Positions 35,173 to 43,641 are shown, counted from the first letter of the stretch. The stretch: 64,000 bases of DNA from JBFMFR01 sp040752025 (GCA_040752025.1 JBFMFR010000006.1:62001-126000), one strand, 5' to 3'. The notes: generated by a model not told the origin, from the letters alone. Numbers and translations: made by a program.

Positions 35173-35577
35173 CTACACGTAACTGTCTGTTATTTCTCGA
35201 CAGCAGCGCACAAAATCCAAGACTGTCGGCACACTGCGCATTAGCACGGCCATATTGCCTTGCACGCCCAACTTGCGCGTCAGCAAAGCCTGCATAGGGT
35301 CCAACTCTCCCTTCAGCAAGCGCACATAATTCTCATAAGGAGCCTTCAAAGTAAATACTGGCTTCACCGGGCGAGAATCATCGAAAACAAAGGCATCCCG
35401 GCATTTCCCATGCCACAAATCCAGGTAGAATCGCACCGGCTCGCTAAGAGCGCTGCCGGGTTCGATCACAAAAGCCATGTCCCCTTCCCAATTCTTCGCC
35501 GCCTGCGCATATTGTGCATCACTGTTGAGCTTTTCCATCAATGCTTGCAGCCAGGCTTCGCTCGGAAATTTCGCCAT
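35173..35577 (-). CDS. SCP2-like sterol-carrier-domain protein
   Basis: The 134-residue protein resembles the SCP2 fold, a small hydrophobic-ligand carrier. The pattern is WEGDMAFVIEPGSALSEPVR, FYLDLWHGKCRDAFVFD, FTLKAPYENYVRLLKGELDP and RKLGVQGNMAVLMRSVP, the last corresponding to the usual SCP2 end motif (small residues around LxGDxxxxMxL). It is the first gene of the run that continues with the DUF364 and pentahaem genes. GGAGG precedes the ATG, and a GGGTATAAT box lies 71 bases upstream. Confidence 0.72.
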   Translation of the reverse strand: MAKFPSEAWLQALMEKLNSDAQYAQAAKNWEGDMAFVIEPGSALSEPVRFYLDLWHGKCRDAFVFDDSRPVKPVFTLKAPYENYVRLLKGELDPMQALLTRKLGVQGNMAVLMRSVPTVLDFVRCCREITDSYV

Positions 35578-35648
35578 TTTTCTCCTCCGTCATTCTTTCT
35601 CAATTAAAACGTTGCATTTTTTTTGAATTTTCAGACCAATTCCCAATC

Positions 35649-35657
35649 ATTATACCC
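35649..35657 (-). promoter_or_regulatory. Extended -10 box before the SCP2-like gene
   Basis: The minus strand reads GGGTATAAT, 71 bases upstream of the ATG at 35577. No clear -35 is seen. It is one of four identical boxes in the window. Confidence 0.45.
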
Positions 35658-35776
35658 TTACCCCTTGCAAAAATCCCCAAGTTCGTCTATCCTATAGCAT
35701 AACGTTGGGTATTCAACCAACCCACCTCAAGGTGCATAGCAAATGCCCCAGGTAAATAACCCAGGGCATTCAGATA

Positions 35777-35858
35777 TGCGCTGGGGGGGACTTGAACCCC
35801 CACGCCTTGCGGCACATGGCCCTCAACCATGCCTGTCTGCCAGTTCCAGCACCAGCGC
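35777..35858 (-). tRNA. tRNA-Leu (anticodon GAG)
   Basis: The 82-base minus-strand sequence folds as a type II tRNA. The acceptor stem is GCGCTGG/CCAGCGC with discriminator A. The anticodon loop is TTGAGGG between CATGG and CCATG, giving anticodon GAG. There is a short variable arm (CCGCAAGGC), and the T arm contains GGTTCAAGTCC. The 3' CCA is not encoded. It occupies most of the 400-base gap between the SCP2-like gene and plsX. Confidence 0.95.
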
Positions 35859-35870
35859 GAAAGCAAAGGT

Positions 35871-35898
35871 ATTATAATCGGCTCTGTCTCATTGTCAA
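35871..35898 (-). promoter_or_regulatory. tRNA-Leu promoter
   Basis: Read on the minus strand, TTGACA (35893-35898) and TATAAT (35871-35876) are spaced 16 bases apart. Transcription would start within about 10 bases of the tRNA 5' end at 35858. The same ATTATAAT also reads as TATAAT on the plus strand towards plsX. Confidence 0.75.
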
Positions 35899-35980
35899 GC
35901 CGAAACGCATCGTCAGTTAGGCGACCCGAGAATATAGAATGGCTGGCGAACAGGCAAACCTTCACCCCAAGGAGACTCCT

Positions 35981-37018
35981 ATGCGGATTGTCCTCGATGC
36001 AATGGGCAGCGACGACTGCCCCGGCCCAGAAGTCCAGGCGGCAGTAGAAGCCGCTCAACAATACGGCGAAGAAATCATCCTGGTTGGTCCAGAGGATCAA
36101 CTTGCCTCACGTTTGCAGGCTCTGGCTCCCCAAGGAGTCGCTGTGCGCTTGGTTCACGCTCCTGATATCATCACCATGAAAGACAAAGGCCTCGGTCTGG
36201 CACTAAAAGCCAAGCGCAAGGGGTCCAAAACCTCTATGGCTGTTGGCATGGATTTGGTCAAAGAAGGCCAAGCAGATGCCTTTGTCACGGCTGGCAATAC
36301 TGGCGGCGCAATGGCGACCGCTTTCTATCGCCTGGGAACTATCCCTGGTGTAGAACGGCCAGCCCTGACCGGGCTTTTCCCGGTCAAAGACGGCTTTTGT
36401 GCCGTGCTCGATATCGGCGCTAACCCAGAGTGTAAAGCCGAGCACTTGCTCCAGTTCGCTGTCATGGGCTCGATTTACGCTGATAAGGTTCGCCATATAT
36501 CCACGCCGCGCGTAGGGTTGCTTTCCAACGGCGAAGAGCCCGGGAAAGGCAATGATTTAGTCAAAGAAGCCTATACTTTATTAGAAACCAGCGGGCTGAA
36601 TTTCATCGGCAACGTAGAAGGCAAAGAACTCTTCGGTGGTGAGGCTGATGTGGTTGTCACCGATGGATTCACCGGCAACGTTCTGCTCAAAGGCAGCGAG
36701 GCAGTCGCCAAACTTTTGGTCGATGTGCTCCGTCAAGAAATGACCAGCAGCCTGCGCACCAAGATAGGCGCTTTGCTTGCCAAACCAGCCTTTGGCAAGC
36801 TAAAAGCCATGCTGGATCCTGCTGAAGTCGGTGCGGCTCCCCTGCTGGGCATTGACGGTCTGGTCCTTGTGGGCCACGGGCGTTCCGACGCCCGCGCCAT
36901 GCTCGGCGCCATCCGCACCGCCCGCCTGGCAGTCCAGGCCGATCTGCTCGGCGCACTGAAGACCGCCATCCAGGAACGCCTGGCCGAATTACCCCAAACC
37001 CCAAAGGAGAAAGAATGA
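35981..37018 (+). CDS. plsX: Phosphate acyltransferase PlsX
   Basis: PlsX converts acyl-ACP and phosphate to acyl-phosphate for phospholipid synthesis. The 345-residue product starts with the classic MRIVLDAMGSDDCPGPEVQA and contains KGSKTSMAVGMDLVKEGQAD, FVTAGNTGGAMATA and the C-terminal GAAPLLGIDGLVLVGHGRSD. I use the ATG at 35981, preceded by AAGGAG, over an upstream in-frame ATG at 35939. Its stop overlaps the fabF start (ATGA), joining fatty acid elongation and phospholipid initiation. Confidence 0.96.
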   Translation: MRIVLDAMGSDDCPGPEVQAAVEAAQQYGEEIILVGPEDQLASRLQALAPQGVAVRLVHAPDIITMKDKGLGLALKAKRKGSKTSMAVGMDLVKEGQADAFVTAGNTGGAMATAFYRLGTIPGVERPALTGLFPVKDGFCAVLDIGANPECKAEHLLQFAVMGSIYADKVRHISTPRVGLLSNGEEPGKGNDLVKEAYTLLETSGLNFIGNVEGKELFGGEADVVVTDGFTGNVLLKGSEAVAKLLVDVLRQEMTSSLRTKIGALLAKPAFGKLKAMLDPAEVGAAPLLGIDGLVLVGHGRSDARAMLGAIRTARLAVQADLLGALKTAIQERLAELPQTPKEKE

Positions 37019-38289
37019 GAGATCACGCCAACCGCCCCCGTGTAGTGATCACTGGTCTGGGCGCTATCTCCCCCCTGGGTTCCTCCGTCGCCCAACTCTG
37101 GCAAGGATGGATGGAGGGACACTCAGGGATCCGTCGCATCACCCAATTTGACCCCAGCGATTTGCCCTGCCAGATCGCTGGAGAAATCCCGGATTTCAAC
37201 GCGGAAGATTATATTGAACGCAAAGAAGCCCGTCGCATCCCACGCTCGGCTCAAATCGGCCTGTCCGCTGCCATTCAAGCCGTAAAGGATGCCGGTCTGC
37301 CAGAAACCATGCCAGATGGAGAGCGCTGTGGTGTTATGTTCGGTACAGCCATCGGCGGAGCTGATCGCATCGATGAAGGCATACAAACTCTACGAACCCA
37401 GGGCCTCGGTCGGGTGAACCCTTTCGTCTTGCCCGGCGGCATCCCAAATCTCTCATCTTTCCTGGTTGCTCGCCAGTTTCAATGCCTGGGCGTAAACAGC
37501 ACCGTTACAACAGCCTGTGCCACAGGTACACAGGCCGTCGGTGAAGGCGCAGAATTCATTCGTCGCGGTAGCGCCGACCTGGTCATCGCCGGAGGCACAG
37601 AAGCGCTGATCACCGACTTCGCCATCGGCGGTTTCTGCTCGATGCGCGCTTTGCCAGTCAACTACAACGATCGACCAGAAGCTGCCTCGCGCCCCTTTGA
37701 TGCCAGCCGCGAAGGTTTTATCTTCTCTGAAGGAGCAGCTGCCCTTGTAATGGAGAGTCTGGAGCACGCGCTGGCTCGCGGCGCGCATATTTATGCCGAA
37801 TTCGTCGGACACGCCTCCTCGTCCGACGCATATCACGTTGCTGCTCCATCCCCTGACGCCCTCGGCCCGGCCCGCGCCATGCGTTGGGCGCTGCAAGATG
37901 CCGGATTGGAGCCATCCGCCATAGATTACATCAATGCCCACGGCACCTCTACACCCCTGAATGACCCTACTGAAACCAAGGCCGTCAAGATGATCTTTGG
38001 GGAACACGCCTACAACCTGGCGATCAGTTCCACCAAGTCGATGATCGGTCATGCTATGGGCGCCTCGGGCACTCTGGAAGCGATCGCGTGCACCCTGGCA
38101 ATCGCCAAGGGCTGGCTACCTCCCACCATCAACTACGAAACTCCCGACCCAGAATGCGATCTGGACTACGTGCCGAACCAGGCACGCCAGCAAAATATCA
38201 ATATCGCCTTGTCCAATTCCTTTGGCTTAGGCGGCCAAAACGCCTGCATTATCATCAAAAAATACAACTCCGGAGAATCTCTCGCATGA
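37015..38289 (+). CDS. fabF: 3-oxoacyl-ACP synthase II (FabF)
   Basis: FabF condenses malonyl-ACP with acyl-ACP in fatty acid elongation. The 424-residue product has the Cys-His-His triad: VTTACATGTQAVGEGAEFI (nucleophile Cys), INAHGTSTPLNDPTETKAV (His) and KSMIGHAMGASGTLEAI (His). The glycine-rich end NSFGLGGQNACIII is also present. It overlaps plsX (ATGA) upstream and the NERD-like gene (ATGA) downstream. No acpP, fabD or fabG is in the window. Confidence 0.96.
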   Translation: MRDHANRPRVVITGLGAISPLGSSVAQLWQGWMEGHSGIRRITQFDPSDLPCQIAGEIPDFNAEDYIERKEARRIPRSAQIGLSAAIQAVKDAGLPETMPDGERCGVMFGTAIGGADRIDEGIQTLRTQGLGRVNPFVLPGGIPNLSSFLVARQFQCLGVNSTVTTACATGTQAVGEGAEFIRRGSADLVIAGGTEALITDFAIGGFCSMRALPVNYNDRPEAASRPFDASREGFIFSEGAAALVMESLEHALARGAHIYAEFVGHASSSDAYHVAAPSPDALGPARAMRWALQDAGLEPSAIDYINAHGTSTPLNDPTETKAVKMIFGEHAYNLAISSTKSMIGHAMGASGTLEAIACTLAIAKGWLPPTINYETPDPECDLDYVPNQARQQNINIALSNSFGLGGQNACIIIKKYNSGESLA

Positions 38290-38984
38290 ATATCGTTCGC
38301 AATGAAAAGCTGATCCGTCGCAATTCGCGCATTGCCCAATTCACCATGTTGGGTGGACTGGTTGTTTTAGGAGCTGGCATGGTGATCTCTTTCCGCTACC
38401 AGGATCAATACGCCCTCTCCCTGGGTGCATTGATGACCGGTTTCATCCTGTCCCAGATCGGCATCTACTTCAGTAACCGTTGGGGACGCCGCCCGCGCCC
38501 CGACGAATTGCTCGATCAGGCTTTGAAAGGCCTGGATAGCAAATATACCCTGTACCACTATACCGCCCCCAATTCCCACCTGCTGGTTGGCCCCTCGGGA
38601 CTGTGGATTCTCATACCCTATTACCAACGCGGGCGTTTCACTTATGAAAATGGACGCTGGAAGCAAAGAGGCGGCAACCTGTACCTGAAGATCTTCGCCC
38701 AGGAAAGTTTGGGCCGCCCCGATCTGGAAATCCTTGGCGAAACCGAGAATCTACAAAACTACCTCGGCAAGCGCTTGCCCGATGGCATCGTTCCCGAAAT
38801 ACGCGCTGCTCTGGTCTTTACCCATCCCAAAGCCGAAATTGATATCGATCCCGAAACGCAGCCACCTGCTGAAGCCATCGCTCTGGGAAAGCTCAAAGAC
38901 CTGGTACGCAAATCCGCCAAGACCAAGGCTCTTTCGCTGGAAAAAGTAAAACTGGTGCAGGACGCTATCCTTCCTCCTGAATAA
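38286..38984 (+). CDS. Membrane protein with NERD-like domain
   Basis: The 232-residue protein begins with a basic stretch and two membrane helices (TMLGGLVVLGAGMVISF and LSLGALMTGFILSQIGIYF). A soluble domain follows, with LYHYTAPNSHLLVGPSGLWI and LVFTHPKAEIDIDPETQPP, resembling nuclease-related (NERD) domains of unknown activity. I do not see an undisputed catalytic set, so the label is tentative. It overlaps fabF by 4 bases (ATGA). A bidirectional terminator follows at 39006-39050. Confidence 0.62.
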   Translation: MNIVRNEKLIRRNSRIAQFTMLGGLVVLGAGMVISFRYQDQYALSLGALMTGFILSQIGIYFSNRWGRRPRPDELLDQALKGLDSKYTLYHYTAPNSHLLVGPSGLWILIPYYQRGRFTYENGRWKQRGGNLYLKIFAQESLGRPDLEILGETENLQNYLGKRLPDGIVPEIRAALVFTHPKAEIDIDPETQPPAEAIALGKLKDLVRKSAKTKALSLEKVKLVQDAILPPE

Positions 38985-39005
38985 TAATTCGAACCCCCAA
39001 TAAAA

Positions 39006-39050
39006 ACGGGGCGGCTGTGTAGCGTAAGCGCTGAACAACCGCCCTGTTTT
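39006..39050. terminator. Bidirectional terminator between the plsX operon and the SPFH gene
   Basis: ACGGGGCGG (39006-39014) pairs with CCGCCCTGT (39039-39047) with one G-T pair, and an inner AGCG/CGCT stem extends it. TTTT follows on the plus strand (39047-39050). An A-run at 39002-39006 serves as U-run on the minus strand. Confidence 0.8.
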
Positions 39051-39070
39051 GTTTCCAAAGAAGCAGGTTT

Positions 39071-40138
39071 TTACGACCCGCTGAGGTAGGCTTCTAGAGC
39101 CTCTTTGCTGATCCGGTATGCATTACCGATCTTGCGCGCCTTCAGCTCGCCCGCGGCAATTGCCGCGATCACATCTTCCTCCGAGACGCGCAGCGCTGCG
39201 GCGGCCTCTGCCGGCGTCATCACGCTAGGCAGTCCACCCGCTGGAGCGCCGCCAGAGGGTGCAGTCTGCCCGCCTGCGGCCGCTCCGGCCCCCGTCATAC
39301 CCTGCAGCGATTGGCTGAGCACGTTCCCCACACCCAGGCCAGCGCCAATGCCTGCCGTCAGGCCAGCGCCGCCACTCGGATTCTGAGCTGCGTCGCGCAT
39401 GGCATCGGCAGCCTGAAGTTGCGTATAGGTCTGCATATCCAGCATACCCATCGCCCGCAGTTCCTCCGCTGACTTCGAAGAGGGCTTCAGGTTCTCGATG
39501 TAGTAACTCTTCAGTGTCAGGCCCAGCGCCAGGAAATCATCCTGCGCCTTGGCGCGCACACCTGCACCCATTTCCTCAGTCAAGCCAATCAACTCGGGAA
39601 CGCTATGCTTCGCGGCTGTCTCTCCCAACAGGTCCTGCAACTTGGAGAGCAGCATCGAGCGTAAACGGGTCTCGATATCGCCTGTGCGGTATGCGCCCTG
39701 TGTGCCAACGATTTGAGTTACGAACTGCTGGGGATCACTGACCTGGAAGCTATACGTACCAAAACCTTGCAACAATGCCACGCCCAGGCCCATGTTCGGA
39801 TTGCGCACAATGATCGGCTGCGGGGTACCCCACTTGCGATCCGGGAACTCGCGCATCGAAACGAAATACACTTCCGCCGGGAAGGGCGTGCGCTCGTTGA
39901 ACAAAGACTTGCCGATCGCATCGATCAGTAACGGAACGTTATAGGTGACAATCGTGTGCCGCCCGGGGCCAAACACATCCAGGGCGTTGCCGTCTCGGAA
40001 AAACACGGCTGTTTGAGACTCGCGCACGATCACCTGAGAGCCAATGCGGAAATTCCCTGGCCCTTCCTCGGGAAAACGATGCACAATCTCATCCCGCATC
40101 TCATTCGGATACTCTATTACGTCAAATACCCTTGCCAT
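39071..40138 (-). CDS. SPFH-domain protein (YdjI-like) fused to excisionase-type HTH
   Basis: The 355-residue protein has an SPFH/virion-core-like domain of the YdjI type (about residues 30-250; FRIGSQVIVRESQTAVFFRD, RTPFPAEVYFVSMREFPDRK). A Gly/Ala-rich linker follows (about 255-300), then a C-terminal winged-helix segment of the excisionase/MerR type (VMTPAEAAAALRVSEEDVIA, KARKIGNAYRISKEALEAYL; about 303-353). YdjI-type proteins usually end in a zinc ribbon or short oligomerising tail, so the DNA-binding-type end is unusual. No membrane helix is seen. A partner gene lies 71 bases upstream on the same strand. The function is unknown; membrane-stress response is suggested only by family. Confidence 0.85.
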   Translation of the reverse strand: MARVFDVIEYPNEMRDEIVHRFPEEGPGNFRIGSQVIVRESQTAVFFRDGNALDVFGPGRHTIVTYNVPLLIDAIGKSLFNERTPFPAEVYFVSMREFPDRKWGTPQPIIVRNPNMGLGVALLQGFGTYSFQVSDPQQFVTQIVGTQGAYRTGDIETRLRSMLLSKLQDLLGETAAKHSVPELIGLTEEMGAGVRAKAQDDFLALGLTLKSYYIENLKPSSKSAEELRAMGMLDMQTYTQLQAADAMRDAAQNPSGGAGLTAGIGAGLGVGNVLSQSLQGMTGAGAAAGGQTAPSGGAPAGGLPSVMTPAEAAAALRVSEEDVIAAIAAGELKARKIGNAYRISKEALEAYLSGS

Positions 40139-40209
40139 TGCCTGTACTCCTGCTTGAACTAAATACGAATAGCGTTTGAGTGGATAGAATTACACTGTGG
40201 CTCGATAAC

Positions 40210-40737
40210 TCAACCCTGGGCGCTTCCCATGAAGGCATCTTCGCGCCGGTTGAACACATCGATGCACTGCTGCGCCACGCTGGTCAGGTGACGGAATGCT
40301 GCCGGTAATCCATCGCTGCCAATCGAGGCCTCGACATTATCGATTGCCCGGCCGACTTCTTCAGCCAGATCCAACATGGCAGCATCATATTGGTAAAGCT
40401 GGGCCAGTTCATCCTCGTTGATCTTTACTGCATCGAACAGACCCGAATAGCCACGCGCCGCTCGCCGCACGCGGTCGGCAAATGTGCGCAGCTTGATAGC
40501 GGCAGATTCCAGGTCATCTACATAGGCGATCTCGCCCTGACTGATGAATTGGCGTTGCAAATCCGAAATACGCTGCCATTGCTGCTCGAATCGGCTTGCC
40601 ACGGTTTCTCGCAGCAGCTTGTCCGCATCCCGTCGCTTTTGCCGCTCCATATAGCCGCTGAAGCCAGGGATGTAACTCAGGATCTTCTTGAATGGATCCA
40701 GGTCCGAGCTGACTTTTCCAAAGATCTGATCACTCAT
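40210..40737 (-). CDS. Helical protein of unknown function, upstream partner of the SPFH gene
   Basis: The 175-residue protein is almost entirely helical with coiled-coil character (RFEQQWQRISDLQRQFISQG; DLESAAIKLRTFADRVRRAA). It recalls small proteins encoded beside YdjI-type SPFH genes (the ydjFGHI type of cluster), though it is not a clear PspA. No signal peptide is seen. I use the ATG at 40737, preceded by AAGGAG, over an in-frame ATG 39 bases upstream. It precedes the SPFH-HTH gene on the same strand and is probably co-transcribed. A TATAAT on the minus strand at 40789-40794 is a plausible promoter. Confidence 0.68.
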   Translation of the reverse strand: MSDQIFGKVSSDLDPFKKILSYIPGFSGYMERQKRRDADKLLRETVASRFEQQWQRISDLQRQFISQGEIAYVDDLESAAIKLRTFADRVRRAARGYSGLFDAVKINEDELAQLYQYDAAMLDLAEEVGRAIDNVEASIGSDGLPAAFRHLTSVAQQCIDVFNRREDAFMGSAQG

Positions 40738-40788
40738 CTTATACTCCTTAGTAAGGTTGATGAACGTTTTGAACAATTTCCAAACCTG

Positions 40789-40794
40789 ATTATA
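40789..40794 (-). promoter_or_regulatory. -10 element upstream of the SPFH partner gene
   Basis: TATAAT on the minus strand lies 51 bases before the ATG at 40737, with TTGCAT (40812-40817) at a 17-base spacing as a weak -35. The 268-base divergent spacer also has plus-strand TATAAT at 40902-40907 and 40921-40926 towards the aldolase-like gene. Confidence 0.45.
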
Positions 40795-41005
40795 GCCTCA
40801 GTTTGCCCCAAATGCAACTGACTTGTAAGCCGATTCGCTATTTTCATCATCTTATAATACGCTACTCGCCCCGAAAAGTTTCGTATACATGCCTTCTGAT
40901 GTATAATTTCCCAGGGATGATATAATCATTCCTTGGTCTCTAACAGTCTGCATGCTCTCCACATTCCGGAGAACTGCTTTCAAAATTCATTTCAGGAGTT
41001 TACAT

Positions 41006-42427
41006 ATGAGCAAGAACGAGATTCAAGACCTGCTGGCTCTGATCGACAACAGTATCACCATCACCGATGGTCAGGCCGCTGTGACCGACGCCCCCCGCCT
41101 GCGCGCGACCATATACCGACTGGCGGAAGTATCGGCTTTGGAAAGCGGCGCCCGCCAGGGGTTGGCGCGCTATATAGTTCGCCTGGCAGCTCAGGCTTTA
41201 GGGATCTTCCCGGCCTCGATCAACGATCTGTATATGGCCCGCGGGCGCGGCGAAGTGCCTAACACCTTCACCGTGCCTGCCATCAACCTGCGCACCCTTT
41301 CATTTGATGCCGCCCGCGCGGTCTTCCGCGTCGCCATCCCGATGAATACCTCGGCCTTCATATTTGAGATTGCCCGTTCAGAGGTGGGCTATACTGACCA
41401 GCGCCCTGCCGAGTATGTCACTAACATGCTCGCCGCCGCCATCGCAGAAGGCTACACCGGTCCGGTTTTCATCCAGGGCGACCACTTCCAGGTTTCGGCC
41501 AAGCGTTTCGCCAACGATCCCGAAACCGAACTACAGGCCCTGCGCGATCTGATTCAGGAAGCTATCCAGGCCGGCTTCTATAACATTGACATCGATACAT
41601 CCACTTTGGTTGATCTGTCCAAAACCTCGATCCCTGAACAGCAGTACCTCAACACCAGCCTGTCTGCCATGTTCACCGCTTACATCCGTTCCCTGGAGCC
41701 GCAAGGCGTCACCATCTCGGTTGGCGGCGAAATTGGCGAAGTTGGCGGTCACAATTCCACCGAAGAGGAGTTGCGCGCTTACATGGATGGGTATGGACAA
41801 GAACTGGAAAAGCACGGCGCGGGACTGGCGGGCATCAGCAAAATCAGCATCCAGACCGGTACTTCCCACGGCGGTGTCGTTCTGCCCGACGGCTCGATCG
41901 CACAGGTTAGCGTAGATTTCGACACCATGCTACGCCTCAGCCGCGTCTCTCGCCAGGCTTATGGCATTGGTGGTGCAGTACAGCACGGGGCGTCCACCCT
42001 GCCCGAAGATGCCTTCAGTAAATTTGTGGACGCTGAAGCTGTGGAGGTTCACCTGGCAACCAATTTCCAAAATATGCTCTTCGACCGCCTGCCTGATGAT
42101 CTACGCAAAGAGATGTACGCATATCTGGATGAGAAAAACGCAGCGGATCGCAAACCCGGCATGACCGATGAACAGTTTTATTACAAGACGCGCAAGAACG
42201 TCATTGGCCCCTTTAAAGCAGCTACATGGCGTATGCCCGCTGAGAAGAAAGCCGAGATCGGGCAGGCCTGGGAAGCGCAGTTCAAGAAGCTCTTCACATC
42301 TCTGGCAATTGCCGATACCCGCCAATACGTTGACCGATTCATCCGCACCGTAACTGTCGTTCCAGACAAGCGCTTCTACCTGGGAGCATCCGCCTCAGAG
42401 GAAGATGTCTCCGACCTGGCAGACTAG
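41006..42427 (+). CDS. Class II fructose-bisphosphate aldolase-like protein
   Basis: The 473-residue protein resembles class II (metal-dependent) aldolases, with a TIM-barrel layout: VFIQGDHFQVSAKRFANDP in place of the usual LDHG metal-site strand, GEIGEVGGHNSTEEELRAYM, KISIQTGTSHGGVVLPDGS and AYGIGGAVQHGASTLPEDA. The end motifs (the THGG-like and the late HGAST) match sugar-phosphate aldolases. It is longer than the usual 280-350 residues because of a helical N-terminus and C-terminus, so its substrate may differ. AGGAG precedes the ATG at 41006. A plus-strand TATAAT at 40921 could start its transcript. Confidence 0.78.
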   Translation: MSKNEIQDLLALIDNSITITDGQAAVTDAPRLRATIYRLAEVSALESGARQGLARYIVRLAAQALGIFPASINDLYMARGRGEVPNTFTVPAINLRTLSFDAARAVFRVAIPMNTSAFIFEIARSEVGYTDQRPAEYVTNMLAAAIAEGYTGPVFIQGDHFQVSAKRFANDPETELQALRDLIQEAIQAGFYNIDIDTSTLVDLSKTSIPEQQYLNTSLSAMFTAYIRSLEPQGVTISVGGEIGEVGGHNSTEEELRAYMDGYGQELEKHGAGLAGISKISIQTGTSHGGVVLPDGSIAQVSVDFDTMLRLSRVSRQAYGIGGAVQHGASTLPEDAFSKFVDAEAVEVHLATNFQNMLFDRLPDDLRKEMYAYLDEKNAADRKPGMTDEQFYYKTRKNVIGPFKAATWRMPAEKKAEIGQAWEAQFKKLFTSLAIADTRQYVDRFIRTVTVVPDKRFYLGASASEEDVSDLAD

Positions 42428-42433
42428 TATAAT
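42428..42433 (+). promoter_or_regulatory. -10 element directly after the aldolase-like gene
   Basis: TATAAT begins at the first base after the stop codon. A start site about 7 bases downstream would fall at the foot of the 14-bp hairpin at 42440-42476. Confidence 0.35.
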
Positions 42434-42439
42434 TTACAT

Positions 42440-42476
42440 CCAAGGGATCGATCTGGCATACCGATCGATCCCTTGG
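42440..42476 (+). other. Perfect 14-bp hairpin just before the Nudix gene
   Basis: CCAAGGGATCGATC (42440-42453) pairs perfectly with GATCGATCCCTTGG (42463-42476) around a 9-base loop. No T-run follows. It ends 11 bases before the Nudix ATG, so it could end aldolase mRNA, protect a 5' end, or mask the weak ribosome binding site of the next gene. Confidence 0.65.
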
Positions 42477-42487
42477 CAAACAGGCTT

Positions 42488-42994
42488 ATGCCCGTTTCCG
42501 ACCAAGGTACTCTCACCGGGCGTTACACGCTCATCCCCCGCACACTGATCTTCATCACCTGTCGCGACCAGGTGTTGTTGCTCAAAGGTGCAGCTCACAA
42601 ACGGCTTTGGGCCAACCGCTACAACGGCATCGGCGGTCACGTCGAACGCGGTGAAGATGTGCTCTCCAGCGCCGTGCGCGAGTTGCACGAGGAAACTGGT
42701 CTCAATCATATCGATCTGTGGCTTTGCGGAGTTGTTACCATCGATACGAATCAACAAACAGGTATCGGGTTATATGTACTGCGCGGCGAGAGCATTGAAG
42801 CGAACCCTCTCACCTCTGCAGACGGATCACTGGAATGGATTCTAAAAAACCAGGTAATGAGTTTACCCCTGGTTGAAGATTTGCACATTCTGTTACCGCG
42901 GATTTTATCCATGCAGCCCGGCGACCCGCCTTTTGCTGCGCATTATCACTACACCGAGCCCGGGGAAATCAAGATCACCTTTGGCCCATCCTGA
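42488..42994 (+). CDS. Nudix hydrolase
   Basis: Nudix enzymes hydrolyse nucleoside diphosphates linked to other groups, often removing damaged nucleotides. The 168-residue protein carries an exact Nudix box, GHVERGEDVLSSAVRELHEETGL, reported here in two parts as GHVERGED and VLSSAVRELHEETGL. It resembles the MutT/8-oxo-dGTP branch, but the substrate is not determined. I chose the ATG at 42488; a TTG 15 bases earlier lies inside the hairpin. The Shine-Dalgarno is weak. Confidence 0.85.
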   Translation: MPVSDQGTLTGRYTLIPRTLIFITCRDQVLLLKGAAHKRLWANRYNGIGGHVERGEDVLSSAVRELHEETGLNHIDLWLCGVVTIDTNQQTGIGLYVLRGESIEANPLTSADGSLEWILKNQVMSLPLVEDLHILLPRILSMQPGDPPFAAHYHYTEPGEIKITFGPS

Positions 42995-43057
42995 TTCGCA
43001 GGCTGGCGTACAGCCGTCGGTCAGGCTCTAGTTTTACTCTCGACAGGCAGGTGGATT

Positions 43058-43531
43058 ATGGGAGAACTCACTCGCAGCCAGGTTGTTTACCTGATCGCAT
43101 CCAATCCAGGCAAAGGCATCACTTTGCGTGGAGTAGATCTAAGTTCAATGGATCTCAGGAAGCTTGAGCTCGCTGGGGCCCTGTTAGAACTCGCCGACCT
43201 GACTTCCTCCAGTCTAAGTCAGGCCAACCTCGAAAAGGCCATGCTGCGCAAAGCCAAACTCGAATACGCCGACTTAAGTGAGGCCATTTTGCGCCACGCC
43301 AACCTGCGAGATGCCGTCATGGTCGGCGCCGACTTGCGCTCCGCGGATCTGAGCGATGCAGATCTTTCCTATGCAGATCTGCGCAGCGCCAATCTGCGAG
43401 GCGTAAATCTATCTCGAGCCAACCTGTGGAAAGCCGACCTGACCGATGCCACCTTACTCTTTGCCAACATCGATGGCGCCAAAGGTTTGCCAGTCGACAT
43501 CGACCAGTGGATCAAGAAAGAAAGATACTGA
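43058..43531 (+). CDS. Pentapeptide-repeat protein
   Basis: The 157-residue protein is largely made of A(D/N)LxX repeats (for example LADLTSSSLSQANLEKAMLR and ADLRSADLSDADLSYADLRS), which fold as a right-handed square beta-helix. About 20 repeats follow a short N-terminal region (about residues 1-30) with no signal peptide. Some such proteins bind topoisomerase by mimicking DNA, but most have unknown roles. AGGTGG precedes the ATG. No quinolone-resistance neighbour is present. Confidence 0.85.
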   Translation: MGELTRSQVVYLIASNPGKGITLRGVDLSSMDLRKLELAGALLELADLTSSSLSQANLEKAMLRKAKLEYADLSEAILRHANLRDAVMVGADLRSADLSDADLSYADLRSANLRGVNLSRANLWKADLTDATLLFANIDGAKGLPVDIDQWIKKERY

Positions 43532-43641
43532 TCACTTTCACTAAGAAACTGGCACGCATCATCTCCTGTGCAACTTATCAAATTTTCGTGCGTATATAGT
43601 AGCGAGATTGATTCGATACGATTGTTCAAGGAGAGCGCAAG

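Noticed and set aside
35687..36100. 137-codon open frame on the minus strand
   Set aside because: It runs through the tRNA-Leu gene and the start of plsX, so it is not a protein gene.
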